Part shown: piece after piece, positions 15,485-24,881 of the stretch
Layout of the letters: each line of letters opens with the position of its first letter
How positions within the stretch are numbered: position 1 is the first letter of the stretch
NCBI GenBank assembly: GCA_015066625.1
Contig: SVOC01000009.1
Location: 46,791 to 110,790 of the forward strand
Direction: 5' to 3'
From: Oscillospiraceae bacterium
GTDB taxonomy: Bacteria; Bacillota; Clostridia; Oscillospirales; Acutalibacteraceae
DNA: 64,000 nt
Program-made: the position numbers and the translations under genes
The notes under the pieces: generated by a model
Database searches by the model: none
What the model was told of the DNA's origin: nothing
What the model saw: only the letters and a program-made list of their open reading frames with translations

Positions 15485-17730
15485 TCAGCGGAGAATGTAA
15501 TTTGTTCTGCCTCGTCCTCGCCGCTGAGAAGTGCACCTGCTGCAGGGAGATTTTTGGCTTTATATCTGTAAGGCTTTGCAAACTCCCCTTCTCTGTAAGG
15601 TCTTGCGCTCATAAGGCGGTGACCTTTTTTCAAAGTCAACACTCCTACACCAATTGTATCTTTGGTTGTTTTGGACGTAATTACTGCAGTATTGATAAGA
15701 AGATGTCTGCCTGCGCTTGATGTGACAACAAGCTCCGTATCCTGCTCAATATGCATAATTGCAGATACAGGTGATTTATCTGAAAATGCTTTGATAAGCT
15801 TTTTACGCTTTGTAACCGTCTGATATGCTTTAAGGTCAACCTTGGCTACCTTGCCGTTTTCAAAGAAGAACAGCATATAGCCTTTATAATCGCCTGTGAC
15901 AGCCATATATATCGGTGTTTCACCGTCTTCCATCTCAAGCTTAGCAGGGATATAATCACCAAGCACACTTGCTTTGGTATCTTCAAAAGCGGCGGCAGAT
16001 GATTTGTAAACCTGACATTTGTTGGTGAAGAACAAAAGCTCTTTTGCGTTGCTTGTTTCAAATGTCTGGGAAATCTCATCCCCTTCTTTGAGCTTTTGCG
16101 CACCGCTCATGCGCAGTGAAAGAGGTGTGATTTTTTTAAAATATCCGCCTGAAGTAAAGAAGATGTGTACGGGGTAGTCGGGTACTTCTTCCTCGAAATC
16201 ATCATCATCTATTTCTGTTGAATAAATGATTTCGGTTTTTCTGGGTGTAGAGTATTTCTTTATAACTTCTTTAAGCTCATAAATGATAATCTGTTTGATT
16301 CTTCTTGCGTTTTCAAGAATATCGTTAAGGTCTTTGATTGCCTCTTCAAGTTTTTCGATATCCTGCAATCGCTTGAGAATATATTCCTTGTTAAGGTGCC
16401 TGAGTTTGATTTCCGCAACATATTCCGCCTGGATTTTATCGATTTTAAATCCGATCATAAGGTTAGGTACTACCTCGGATTCTTCCTCTGTGTTTCTTAT
16501 AATTTTAATAGCCTTATCGATATCGAGAAGAATTTTTTCAAGACCTCTGAGAAGATGAAGCCTGTCGGTTGCACGCTTCAAATCAAATGCCGTTCTTCTT
16601 CTGATACAGCTGCTTCTGAAATCGATCCATTCTTTCAGTAATTCGCTTACACCAAGAACCTTTGGCATACCGTTGATAAGCACATTGAAATTGCAAGAGA
16701 ATGTATCCTGAAGCGTAGTTGAGTCATAAAGCTTTTTCATAAGCTTATCGGGGTCGGTACCCTTTTTGATATCAATGGTGATTTTAAGACCGTTCTTGTC
16801 TGTCTCATCACGGATATCGCTTATTTCTTTAATTGAACCTGCTTTTATTTTTTCAATTATTCTGTCAATGATAGCTTCGGATGTTGTAGTGGGTGGGATT
16901 TCTGTAACATCAATGCAGTTATTTAATTTATCATAAGCGTATTTTGCCCTTACTTTAAATCCTCCCCTGCCCGTTCTGTAGATGTTTTCCATTTCATCGC
17001 GGTTATATACAAGGAAGCCTCCGCCTGCAAAATCGGGACCTTTGAGAGTTTCCGTAACATCGTGCTTGGGATTCCGGAGAAGCTCAATGGTGGTGTTGCA
17101 GACTTCTTCAAGATTAAATGAACAGATTGAGCTTGCCATACCTGCGGCAATACCCGTATTTGCGTTTACAAGCACGCTGGGGAATGTTACGGGCAGAAGA
17201 ACAGGCTCTTTCATTGTATTGTCATAGTTATCAACAAAATCAACAGTGTCCTTATCGATATCTGAAAAAAGTTCAGCACAAAGCTTATCAAGTTTTGCTT
17301 CCGTGTATCTTGATGCAGCCCACATCATATCTCTTGAATATGCTTTACCAAAGTTACCCTTTGAATCAACATAAGGGTGAAGCAATGCTTCGTAGCCTTT
17401 TGAAAGACGAACCATGGTTTCGTATATTGCAGCATCACCGTGAGGGTTAAGCTGCATTGTGCGGCCAACAATATTTGCTGATTTTGAGCGATTACCCGAA
17501 AGCAGGCCCATCTTATACATTGTGAAAAGAATCTTTCTGTGTGAGGGCTTGAAGCCGTCTATTTCAGGGATTGCACGGGACATAATTACGCTCATGGCAT
17601 AAGGCATAAAGTTAAGCTCAAGCGTATCCGTGATGGGCTGATTCACAACCTCACCCGCACCTAAAATATGAGTTTTGGCATCAAGGGTTTCAACAGGTTT
17701 TTCGCTGCCTTTTTTTGTCTTTTTAGCCAT
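15481..17730 (-). CDS. parC: Type IIA DNA topoisomerase subunit A (ParC/GyrA-like)
   Basis: This subunit carries the DNA cleavage-reunion activity of topoisomerase IV or a gyrase-like enzyme. The 749-residue protein has the catalytic Tyr142 in ASRYTEAKL, the quinolone-determining stretch NPHGDAAIYETMV (96-107, with Ala100 where quinolone-sensitive enzymes usually have Ser), a coiled-coil arm around residues 400-500 and a C-terminal beta-propeller-like region. No GyrA-box was noticed, which favours topoisomerase IV-type activity. It follows parE by 21 bases and the pair shares a promoter. The sequence is divergent; the ParC name is by type only. Confidence 0.88.
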   Translation of the reverse strand: MAKKTKKGSEKPVETLDAKTHILGAGEVVNQPITDTLELNFMPYAMSVIMSRAIPEIDGFKPSHRKILFTMYKMGLLSGNRSKSANIVGRTMQLNPHGDAAIYETMVRLSKGYEALLHPYVDSKGNFGKAYSRDMMWAASRYTEAKLDKLCAELFSDIDKDTVDFVDNYDNTMKEPVLLPVTFPSVLVNANTGIAAGMASSICSFNLEEVCNTTIELLRNPKHDVTETLKGPDFAGGGFLVYNRDEMENIYRTGRGGFKVRAKYAYDKLNNCIDVTEIPPTTTSEAIIDRIIEKIKAGSIKEISDIRDETDKNGLKITIDIKKGTDPDKLMKKLYDSTTLQDTFSCNFNVLINGMPKVLGVSELLKEWIDFRSSCIRRRTAFDLKRATDRLHLLRGLEKILLDIDKAIKIIRNTEEESEVVPNLMIGFKIDKIQAEYVAEIKLRHLNKEYILKRLQDIEKLEEAIKDLNDILENARRIKQIIIYELKEVIKKYSTPRKTEIIYSTEIDDDDFEEEVPDYPVHIFFTSGGYFKKITPLSLRMSGAQKLKEGDEISQTFETSNAKELLFFTNKCQVYKSSAAAFEDTKASVLGDYIPAKLEMEDGETPIYMAVTGDYKGYMLFFFENGKVAKVDLKAYQTVTKRKKLIKAFSDKSPVSAIMHIEQDTELVVTSSAGRHLLINTAVITSKTTKDTIGVGVLTLKKGHRLMSARPYREGEFAKPYRYKAKNLPAAGALLSGEDEAEQITFSAE

Positions 17731-17751
17731 ATTTATACTCCGTTACTTTTA

Positions 17752-19740
17752 TTATGAAACATCAGCCATATCAATGTAGAGATGACCGTTCTGAGCAATA
17801 TGCTCTTTTCTTCCTGCAAGATTATCGCCGAGGAGAAGGTCGAATTTATCTGCCGTATCCTGAGCAAAAGAAGGCTCGACTTTGATAAGTCGTCTTGTTG
17901 CAGGGTTCATTGTGGTAAGCCACATCATATCAGGGTCGTTTTCACCGAGACCTTTTGAACGCTGAATGGTATATTTTTTATTGCCGATTTCTGCGACAGC
18001 ATCTGTCTTTTCTTTTTCTGTGTATGCAAACCAGGTTTCATCACCGCAGGTAATTTCATACAGAGGTGATTCGGCGATAAAGACCTTGCCTTCTTCAAAA
18101 AGTGTGGGCATAAGTCTGTATATCATTGTAAGAATGAGGGTTCTGATGTGAAAACCGTCAACGTCGGCATCGGTACAGATAATGATTTTATTCCAGCGAA
18201 GAAGGTCAAGATTGAACGAAATCATATCTTTGCCCTTTTTCTGCTTTGAACCTATTTCAACACCGCAGCCGATAACTTTGATAAGATCGGTTATGATGTC
18301 GCTCTTGAAAATTCTGTCATATTCGGATTTGAGACAGTTAAGAATTTTACCTCTTACGGGCATTATAGCCTGATATTCGGAGTTTCTTGACTGTTTACAG
18401 GCACCCAATGCAGAGTCACCCTCTACTATGAACAGTTCGCGAATATCAATATCTTTACTGCGGCAATCAACAAACTTTTGAATGCGGTTTGTAATATTAC
18501 TTACATTCTTGGTAAGGGATTCTTTAAGACCGAGCCTTGTCTTTTCTGCGTTGATACGGCTACGCATATTTATAAGAATCTGGTCCGCAATCTTGTTTGC
18601 CTCAATGGGGTTTTCAATGAAGTATATTTCAAGCTGATGTCTTATAAATGCGGTCATTGCATCCTGGATACCTTTATTGTTGATTGATTTCTTTGTCTGA
18701 TTTTCATAGGATGCCTGAGTTGAAAATGCTGAAACAACTATTGCAAGACAGTCCTCAATATCCTGGAATGTTATCTTGCCGTCGCTTTTCTGATATTTGT
18801 TGTTCTGTTTGAGATACAAGTCAATCTGTGAAAGGAATGCCTGCCTTACAGCTTTATCGGGTGAACCGCCATTTGCAAGGTAGCTTGAATTGTGATAATA
18901 CTCTTTCATCTGAACTTTGTTCGAAAATGTCAGAGCAAAGCTCATTTTGAGTCTGTATTCATCAAGGTCTTCACGGTCACGGCACATACTTTCGCCACTC
19001 CAGGAAAGGAAGCTTGTGAGAGCGTTTTCGCCGACTTTTTCCTTAATATAGTCGTTTATACCGTTTTCATAGTAGTATTCATAGGTTTCAAAGCCTTTGC
19101 CAACCTGGTTTCTGAGAACAAATCTGACACCCGCATTTACAACAGACTGATTTCTCAGCATTTCCTGCAAATATTCAAGCGAAACATTTATATCCGTGAA
19201 AACCTCAAGGTCGGGCTTCCATTTGATTCTTGAACCCGTATCCTTCTTGGGGTATGCTTCTTTAAGCATCTCGCCGTCGGGATCGCCTTTCTTGAAGTTG
19301 AGCAGATATCTGTATCCGCCGGTATGAATTTCTGCTTCCATATATTCGGATGCATACTGTGTTGCACAAAGACCGAGACCGTTTGTGCCCAAGGAAAATT
19401 CATAGTTTCCGTTTTCGCCGTTGTTATATTTGCCGCTGGCGTAAAGTTCGCAGAATACAAGTTCCCAGTTATATCGCCCTTCTTTCTGATTGTAGTCAAC
19501 AGGAATGCCTCTGCCGAAATCCTGAACTTCAACCGAGTTATCGGCAAAGCGTGTAACAACAATCTTATTACCAAAGCCTTCTCTTGCTTCGTCAACAGAG
19601 TTTGAAACAATTTCAAATATTGAATGTTCGCAGCCGTCAATACCGCTCGAACCGAATATAACGGCAGGCTTTTTTCTTACTCTGTCTTTACCTTTAAGCG
19701 CAACTATACTATCGTCATTGTAGCCGGGTTTTTTCGCCAT
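17752..19740 (-). CDS. parE: Type IIA DNA topoisomerase subunit B (ParE/GyrB-like)
   Basis: This is the ATPase subunit of the pair with parC. The 662-residue product has the GHKL ATP site (EIVSNSVDEA, DFGRGIPVD, GTNGLGLCATQY) and the TOPRIM signature, but the usual EGDSAGGSAKQGR reads EGDSALGACKQSR; acidic residues of TOPRIM (CTDADVDGFH) and QRSKGLGE near the end are kept. The ATG at 19740 follows GGGAGGA by 9 bases; the frame stays open upstream to 19791 but lacks an RBS. The divergent TOPRIM motif suggests a clade distinct from standard ParE and GyrB. Confidence 0.88.
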   Translation of the reverse strand: MAKKPGYNDDSIVALKGKDRVRKKPAVIFGSSGIDGCEHSIFEIVSNSVDEAREGFGNKIVVTRFADNSVEVQDFGRGIPVDYNQKEGRYNWELVFCELYASGKYNNGENGNYEFSLGTNGLGLCATQYASEYMEAEIHTGGYRYLLNFKKGDPDGEMLKEAYPKKDTGSRIKWKPDLEVFTDINVSLEYLQEMLRNQSVVNAGVRFVLRNQVGKGFETYEYYYENGINDYIKEKVGENALTSFLSWSGESMCRDREDLDEYRLKMSFALTFSNKVQMKEYYHNSSYLANGGSPDKAVRQAFLSQIDLYLKQNNKYQKSDGKITFQDIEDCLAIVVSAFSTQASYENQTKKSINNKGIQDAMTAFIRHQLEIYFIENPIEANKIADQILINMRSRINAEKTRLGLKESLTKNVSNITNRIQKFVDCRSKDIDIRELFIVEGDSALGACKQSRNSEYQAIMPVRGKILNCLKSEYDRIFKSDIITDLIKVIGCGVEIGSKQKKGKDMISFNLDLLRWNKIIICTDADVDGFHIRTLILTMIYRLMPTLFEEGKVFIAESPLYEITCGDETWFAYTEKEKTDAVAEIGNKKYTIQRSKGLGENDPDMMWLTTMNPATRRLIKVEPSFAQDTADKFDLLLGDNLAGRKEHIAQNGHLYIDMADVS

Positions 19741-19779
19741 AAGATAATCCTCCCAAAATGCGCAATTTTTACCGATACT

Positions 19780-19807
19780 ATTATACCACATCTTGAATCA
19801 AAGTCAA
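19780..19807 (-). promoter_or_regulatory. Promoter for parE-parC
   Basis: On the minus strand, -35 TTGACT (19802-19807) and -10 TATAAT (19780-19785) are 16 bases apart, with TGG directly before the -10 giving an extended -10. Confidence 0.7.
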
Positions 19808-19884
19808 GTTTTACGACAATATATTGTTTAATATTTATTCTTATATTCTGCATTATTCTCTGTTTTCTGACCGTTAAAACGGAC

Positions 19885-19912
19885 AAAAAATTACCCGCCG
19901 ATTTACGGCGGG
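19885..19912 (-). terminator. Terminator of the tmk-mltG-U32 operon
   Basis: CCCGCCG (19894-19900) and CGGCGGG (19906-19912) form a 7-bp GC stem with a 5-base loop, followed on the minus strand by TAATTTTTT. Confidence 0.8.
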
Positions 19913-19919
19913 CAAATAG

Positions 19920-20261
19920 TTAAAATATAACAGATTTCTTCTTTCCGTTTTTATTAACGGGATGTTCTTTGATACGCGTTATATAATCAATGTTAATTAT
20001 TTCATCACCGTCTTTTGTTCTTACGGTAATCCAGTTATCCGAAACACCGGTAACATTGCATTCAATGACATTTGAAACACCGTTTGACATATAAATAATA
20101 CAGTCTTTATTTATGTATCTGTTGAAAATTTCATTCATATTAATTTTTCCTCTTTTCTTATGCTTGCGTATAATTTTTCTTATATTATTCTGCGATTTCG
20201 AATTGAAAATCAGAACAAAAACTATTATCCAAAGAAAAATTATCGGTAAATATGTGCTCAA
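19920..20261 (-). CDS. Small membrane-anchored protein with Sm-like C-terminal part
   Basis: The frame codes for 113 residues: a membrane segment (about residues 4-19), a very basic linker (RKIIRKHKKRGK), then a beta-rich stretch (residues 42-100) with an Sm/LSm-like alternation around YMSNGVSNVIECNVTGV. The TTG start at 20261 overlaps the U32 peptidase stop (TTGA), suggesting coupling. A second candidate start, ATG 20138, has AGAGGA 10 bases upstream and would give a soluble 72-residue protein. Both forms may exist. I do not recognise a function. Confidence 0.65.
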   Translation of the reverse strand: MSTYLPIIFLWIIVFVLIFNSKSQNNIRKIIRKHKKRGKINMNEIFNRYINKDCIIYMSNGVSNVIECNVTGVSDNWITVRTKDGDEIINIDYITRIKEHPVNKNGKKKSVIF

Positions 20262-21508
20262 AGAATAACACCGTTCTTTCTCTGTATTCTCAGATATGAG
20301 CCTTCAGGCACTTCAACGGGGCAGTCAAAGCTGAGCTTCATCATTGGGTGAGGTGCGTTATCGATAAGCTCCCCTTCTTCATTTTTCAGGTTTTTTACCG
20401 TTACTCTGACCGGTTCAATTCCTTTAACCATAATTTCAAGCTCATCACCGTCAAAAAATCTGTTACGCTGTGAAGCATAAAGCACGCCGTTTTCCCATTT
20501 TTCTGCAATAGCGGCAACATCCCATTCACGGACATATCCGCCGTTGTAGAAAATCTGGGCATCATCCATAGGGGTTGAGAAATAAAAGCCGGTGCAATAC
20601 TGTCTGTTGCTGACTTTTCTTACTTCGTCAAGTATCCATTGCTCAGGCTTATAGTTGCTTGCAAAGCCGGATTTTTCGTAGCCGTCAATGGCACAGCGGT
20701 AGGCGTTTACTGAAACAGCGGTATAATATGCGGATTTTGCTCTGCCTTCTATTTTAAAGCTGTTTATACCTGCCTCTGTCAATGCAGCAATATGCTCGAT
20801 AAGGCACATATCCCTTGAATTCATTATGTATGTGCCCGAATTATCCTGCTCAATGGGGAAATATTCATCGGGACGTTTTTCTTCAAGCAAAGCGTATCTC
20901 CAACGGCAGGGCTGAGCACAGTCGCCTCTGTTTGAATCTCTGCCCGTCATGTAGTTTGAAAGCAGGCATCTGCCCGAAAATGACACACACATTGCACCGT
21001 GGACAAATGACTCGATTTCAAGGTCCTTCGGTGTTTTCGATCTGATTTCTGCAATTTCCTCAAGAGAAAGCTCCCTTGCCGTAACAATTCTTTTTGCACC
21101 CATTTCGTAGAAAGCACAGGCTGATGCATAGTTTGTGATGCCTGCCTGGGTTGAAATATGAATTTCTTTACCGGGTGCATATTTCTGCACTGCTCTCATT
21201 ACGCCGATATCCGTAACGATGAAAGCATCAACGCCGCTGTCGGATGCGTATTCAAGGAATGAGGGAAGATTATCAAGCTCATTATTTCGTGGTACTGTGT
21301 TGCAGGTAAGATAAACCTTTACACCTTTTGAATGTGCATAATTACAGGCTTTATTCAATTCTTCTCCGCCGAAGCTTGCAGCAGCGGTTCGCATACCGAA
21401 ACAATCCGAGCCAAGGTAAACCGCATCTGCACCGTATTCAACGGCAGCAACAAGTCTTTCAGTATCACCTGCCGGTGCAAGCAATTCGGGTTTTGAAATC
21501 TGAAGCAT
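20258..21508 (-). CDS. Peptidase family U32 protein, TrhP/YrrO-like
   Basis: Despite the peptidase name, U32 proteins of this type are implicated in tRNA or rRNA hydroxylation (TrhP makes 5-hydroxyuridine at tRNA position 34). The 416-residue product opens with PELLAPAGDTERLVAAVEYGADAVYLG and carries the family Cys cluster (VHGAMCVSFSGRCLLSN, RGDCAQPCRW). It sits directly after mltG as in the yrrL-yrrM-yrrN-yrrO region of B. subtilis, which supports a TrhP role. The ATG follows AGGAG. Confidence 0.88.
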   Translation of the reverse strand: MLQISKPELLAPAGDTERLVAAVEYGADAVYLGSDCFGMRTAAASFGGEELNKACNYAHSKGVKVYLTCNTVPRNNELDNLPSFLEYASDSGVDAFIVTDIGVMRAVQKYAPGKEIHISTQAGITNYASACAFYEMGAKRIVTARELSLEEIAEIRSKTPKDLEIESFVHGAMCVSFSGRCLLSNYMTGRDSNRGDCAQPCRWRYALLEEKRPDEYFPIEQDNSGTYIMNSRDMCLIEHIAALTEAGINSFKIEGRAKSAYYTAVSVNAYRCAIDGYEKSGFASNYKPEQWILDEVRKVSNRQYCTGFYFSTPMDDAQIFYNGGYVREWDVAAIAEKWENGVLYASQRNRFFDGDELEIMVKGIEPVRVTVKNLKNEEGELIDNAPHPMMKLSFDCPVEVPEGSYLRIQRKNGVIL

Positions 21509-21518
21509 AAATTATCTC

Positions 21519-22907
21519 CTATCGGCTGTTTACACGAAGAACTTCTCTGCCGTTTGCATCGTGTTCAGCCTGAGTTCTTGCCATATAAATTTCACCGTAT
21601 TTATCATGTCTGAAATAGAAATAGTCGGTATCATCGGGGTAAAGTGCTGCCTTGATTGCATCGTCACCGGGATTGCAGATAGGTCCGGGCGGAAGTCCCT
21701 GCTGACTGTAAGTGTCATAAGCGTTTTCATAGGCCATGGCGAGAGATGACGATACATTGGGAGCAACATAGCTTGAAATATAGTTTGTTGTGGAGTCGCA
21801 GCCGAGCAAAGGCCATGATACGGAATTATCAAGTCTGTTATGAATAACAGATGAAACAAGCCCCATCTGCTTTTTGCTTGCAGCTTCACGCTGGATAATT
21901 GATGCAATGGTAATGACTTCATCCCTTGTAAGTCCGAGTTCAAGTCTTCTTGCCTCATATTCTTCGGTCCACTTATCCTCCGAAGCTTCAAGAAATTTTC
22001 TTATTATTGAATTGGCATCGCTTTTTTCATAAAATTCATAGGTTGCGGGATAGAGATAACCTTCAAGAGCAAAGGTTCTGCTGTTGTTCTGAGGAATATC
22101 ATTTATAAAATCGTTTTCAAAATCCGTTCCTTGAATTGATTCAATTAGCTGCTCCTTACTGCAAACACCAAATTCGGCAATTTTGTCAAACATCTGATAG
22201 ATTGTCCAGCCTTCAGGGAAAACAAGAGTTATTGTGTCTGCGGTTTTCTGAACTTCCATAAATTCGTTGAGATATCCTTCGAGACCCAGATTTTTCTGGA
22301 CATAGTATACGCCGCTGAGATATTCGGGGTCACCGGGTTTTGGGTCTTTATTGAGGTTTTTAAGGAAAGTCACAAGATTATAGTAGATCTTGCAGAACAT
22401 TTTCTGCTTTACAAGCCCTTCGTCGCTGAGAATATCGATTATACTGTCGGTTGTGGAACCCTGAGGGATTGTGACTTTGACGAGCTCTTCGCTTCTGTTG
22501 AGAGCAAGAACATCGTTTATGCAGGTTATTGCAATTGCTGAGAAAGCGGTTGTAAAAACAAGAACAACTGCCATAAATATTGCAAGAACTGAATTGAATG
22601 CTTTTGCTTTGACTGTCTTATTTTTCTGCTGATTCTGGTTTCTTACGACAGGTTGTGCAGGCTGCGTATTTCTTCTCAGAGGTTTTCTGTTTGAAAAGTA
22701 TATTTCACCCTTATGCTGTGGTGTATGGTCATCGGTTTCAGGCGCGAGAGCATCCTCATCGATGTGAACTTCAAATTTTTTCTTCTGTACTTTTTCAGCA
22801 GGTTTAATGTTTTCAAGTGCTTCAGGATTAAGAAAACCGTCATCCTCAATATGAACTTCGAACGGTTTTTTTCTTCCGTTCATATTGTTGTTGACATCGT
22901 TATTCAT
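21519..22907 (-). CDS. mltG: Endolytic murein transglycosylase MltG
   Basis: MltG (YceG family) cuts nascent glycan strands next to the elongasome. The 462-residue protein has a cytoplasmic N-terminal tail of about 105 residues, one membrane segment (about residues 107-130), a LysM-like region, and the catalytic domain with LEGYLYPATYEF, SIIQREAA (catalytic Glu) and GLPPGPICNPG. The cytoplasmic tail contains a duplicated block, KPFEVHIEDD and KKFEVHIDED, about 30 residues apart. The ATG lies 18 bases after the cyclo-ligase stop with a GGGAGG RBS. Confidence 0.94.
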   Translation of the reverse strand: MNNDVNNNMNGRKKPFEVHIEDDGFLNPEALENIKPAEKVQKKKFEVHIDEDALAPETDDHTPQHKGEIYFSNRKPLRRNTQPAQPVVRNQNQQKNKTVKAKAFNSVLAIFMAVVLVFTTAFSAIAITCINDVLALNRSEELVKVTIPQGSTTDSIIDILSDEGLVKQKMFCKIYYNLVTFLKNLNKDPKPGDPEYLSGVYYVQKNLGLEGYLNEFMEVQKTADTITLVFPEGWTIYQMFDKIAEFGVCSKEQLIESIQGTDFENDFINDIPQNNSRTFALEGYLYPATYEFYEKSDANSIIRKFLEASEDKWTEEYEARRLELGLTRDEVITIASIIQREAASKKQMGLVSSVIHNRLDNSVSWPLLGCDSTTNYISSYVAPNVSSSLAMAYENAYDTYSQQGLPPGPICNPGDDAIKAALYPDDTDYFYFRHDKYGEIYMARTQAEHDANGREVLRVNSR

Positions 22908-22925
22908 ATGTATTAACCTCCCTTT

Positions 22926-23489
22926 TCAGAGCTTGTAATGTGTATTTTCGGTTATTAAATCCGAAACGGATATATCAGATTCTTCTGTGGGAACAGCTTC
23001 GCACAGGCACCTCTCATATGAAAGTGCAACAGCACGAATACTTTTATCGGAAAGGAATCTGTCATAGAATCCCCCTCCGTAGCCCAGTCTTCCGCCGCTG
23101 AGGTCAAATGAAAGTCCGGGAACAATACAAATTGCATTTTGAAATTCAGTTATAACCTGATTGTTCCCCGGGTTAACGGTAGGTATACCGAATCTGCCGT
23201 TGATAAGTTCTTTAATATCGGATATTTCATAAAAATTCATCTGATTGCCGATACAATGAGGCACGGCAACTCTCTTTCCGACAGAAAGGGAATATTTTAT
23301 CAATTCCGTTGTGTCCGCTTCACTGCCTAATGAAACATAGGTAAGAATCAATGATGAATTTTTGTAGAATTCGGAATTGATAAGTCTTGTGAAAATCGAG
23401 TTATTAAATTCCTTCTTCAGTTCAAATTCTATACCGTTTCTAATGGATTTGAACAGCGTGCGGAGTTTTTTCTTTTCTGTTATGAGCAT
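22926..23489 (-). CDS. 5-formyltetrahydrofolate cyclo-ligase
   Basis: This enzyme converts 5-formyl-THF to 5,10-methenyl-THF with ATP, returning a storage folate to one-carbon metabolism. The 187-residue protein has the family signature GGRLGYGGGFYDRFL (about residues 130-144) and an N-terminal Arg/Lys region for ATP. It overlaps the upstream DJ-1 family gene by 10 bp, consistent with coupled translation within the tmk operon. Confidence 0.94.
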   Translation of the reverse strand: MLITEKKKLRTLFKSIRNGIEFELKKEFNNSIFTRLINSEFYKNSSLILTYVSLGSEADTTELIKYSLSVGKRVAVPHCIGNQMNFYEISDIKELINGRFGIPTVNPGNNQVITEFQNAICIVPGLSFDLSGGRLGYGGGFYDRFLSDKSIRAVALSYERCLCEAVPTEESDISVSDLITENTHYKL

Positions 23490-24022
23490 TGAAGTGTTGA
23501 TTTAAGTGAATCAGCGGCAGCTTTACCTTTGAAATAAGCGGTAATTACCAGGCCGAAATTAATAGCGTTGCCCATTCCTTTAGCGGTGATTATATTTCTG
23601 TCGACACAAACAAATTCATTTGAAATGATTGCGCCTGCAAGTTCATCTTCAAATCCCGGAAAGCAAATTGCTTTACACCCGTTAAGAAGACCTTTTTTGC
23701 CCAGTATCATAGGCGCGGCACAAATTGCAGCGAGAAGAAGTTTGTTTTCATAGCAGTAATCTATGAAACAATTAACCTTTTCGCTGTTCATAAGGTTTGT
23801 AGTACCGGGCATTCCGCCGGGAAGAATTATACCTGCAAGCTCCTTATCAGGAGTAATATCAGAATCAACCGTATCACATACAATTTCAATTCCATGAGAG
23901 CCTTTTACTGTTTTTTTATCCACTCCCACGCTTTTTATTTCGATGCCTGCACGCCTAATAACATCAAGTGTAGCAACGGCTTCTACCTCTTCAAAACCGT
24001 CTGCAAAAAACATATAGAGCAT
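23480..24022 (-). CDS. DJ-1/PfpI family protein
   Basis: A 180-residue class I glutamine amidotransferase-like protein. The nucleophile elbow is AAICAAPMILG with the conserved Cys near residue 103, and the early Glu (DGFEEVEA) that activates that Cys in DJ-1/YajL is present. Family members act as glyoxalases, deglycases or chaperones; which applies here is unknown. The ATG at 24022 follows AAAGGTGA; a GTG three codons upstream sits inside that RBS and is not used. Confidence 0.9.
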   Translation of the reverse strand: MLYMFFADGFEEVEAVATLDVIRRAGIEIKSVGVDKKTVKGSHGIEIVCDTVDSDITPDKELAGIILPGGMPGTTNLMNSEKVNCFIDYCYENKLLLAAICAAPMILGKKGLLNGCKAICFPGFEDELAGAIISNEFVCVDRNIITAKGMGNAINFGLVITAYFKGKAAADSLKSTLQCS

Positions 24023-24035
24023 ATCAATCACCTTT

Positions 24036-24857
24036 CTAATCCAGAGTCAGCCCCAGATAGGCGTTATCAATCAGATCAACTATTTTTTTACTTTCATCAT
24101 TTACTGCGGTTATCATTGCCCAAGGTTTGATTTCACCTTCCGTATCAATCCACGGCGGGAAAATTATTTCTGTTGTTTCTCTATTTTCTGATATTGAATT
24201 TAAAACAAAATCAACATCTGTAAAGGTTGTTTCCTTTACTGTTGTTTTTGCGTCGACAGATGTGTAAAGCGAGTATCCTTTACAGCTCGCAAAAGAATTT
24301 CCACCGAAGAATTTGTTGTGTAAAAACGCAAACTCAACCGATTGCCTGTCCCATTTGAAGTAGTTACGCCCATCATAGGCCGCATTACGGAGTGATTCGG
24401 GATTTATTTCATTATCGGGTACATCCTTAATTATCGAATTTTCCGCATGGTATTCGGCAACCTTCACGGTGAATACGGTTTTGTATCCGTTTTTTTCATA
24501 GAAATCAAAAAGTGATTTTTCGGCGGGTTTAAGACAGATAAAGCATTTTCTGTTTTTATTTGCGGTTTCCTTGGCAAAGTTTAAAAGCTCCGCCATAAGT
24601 CCCCTGCCGCGGTATTTTTTCAATGTACAGGCAGCATACAAATAGTATGAAGGGAAATCATTGCCCTCAAAATGCATATCGCCTTCAAGCAAAAAGAGCA
24701 TAGATGCTATTTCGCCGTTAATTTCATAAACCAATGTATTCAAAGGCTTGCGGCAACTGTCAAGAAAAAAGCGAATTTCATTTTCGCTGTCTCCGAATGC
24801 TTCTTCCCACAGTCTGATTACGCCGTTTATATCGTTTTCATTATAAAATCTTATCAT
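24036..24857 (-). CDS. GNAT family N-acetyltransferase
   Basis: The 273-residue protein has an N-terminal GNAT domain with the acetyl-CoA loop KKYRGRGLMAELL (about residues 79-91) and an additional C-terminal part, a layout like Eis-type or two-domain acetyltransferases. The substrate is unknown. The gene begins inside a tandem 14-bp duplication that also holds the tmk stop; no clear RBS precedes the ATG, so translation may depend on coupling to tmk. Confidence 0.87.
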   Translation of the reverse strand: MIRFYNENDINGVIRLWEEAFGDSENEIRFFLDSCRKPLNTLVYEINGEIASMLFLLEGDMHFEGNDFPSYYLYAACTLKKYRGRGLMAELLNFAKETANKNRKCFICLKPAEKSLFDFYEKNGYKTVFTVKVAEYHAENSIIKDVPDNEINPESLRNAAYDGRNYFKWDRQSVEFAFLHNKFFGGNSFASCKGYSLYTSVDAKTTVKETTFTDVDFVLNSISENRETTEIIFPPWIDTEGEIKPWAMITAVNDESKKIVDLIDNAYLGLTLD

Positions 24858-24881
24858 ATGTTTAAAGTCATATGTTTAAAG
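24854..24881. repeat. Tandem 14-bp duplication at the tmk/GNAT junction
   Basis: TCATATGTTTAAAG occurs twice back to back (24854-24867 and 24868-24881). The right copy holds the tmk stop and the left copy the GNAT start. Removing one copy would recreate an ATGA stop/start overlap. Confidence 0.9.
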
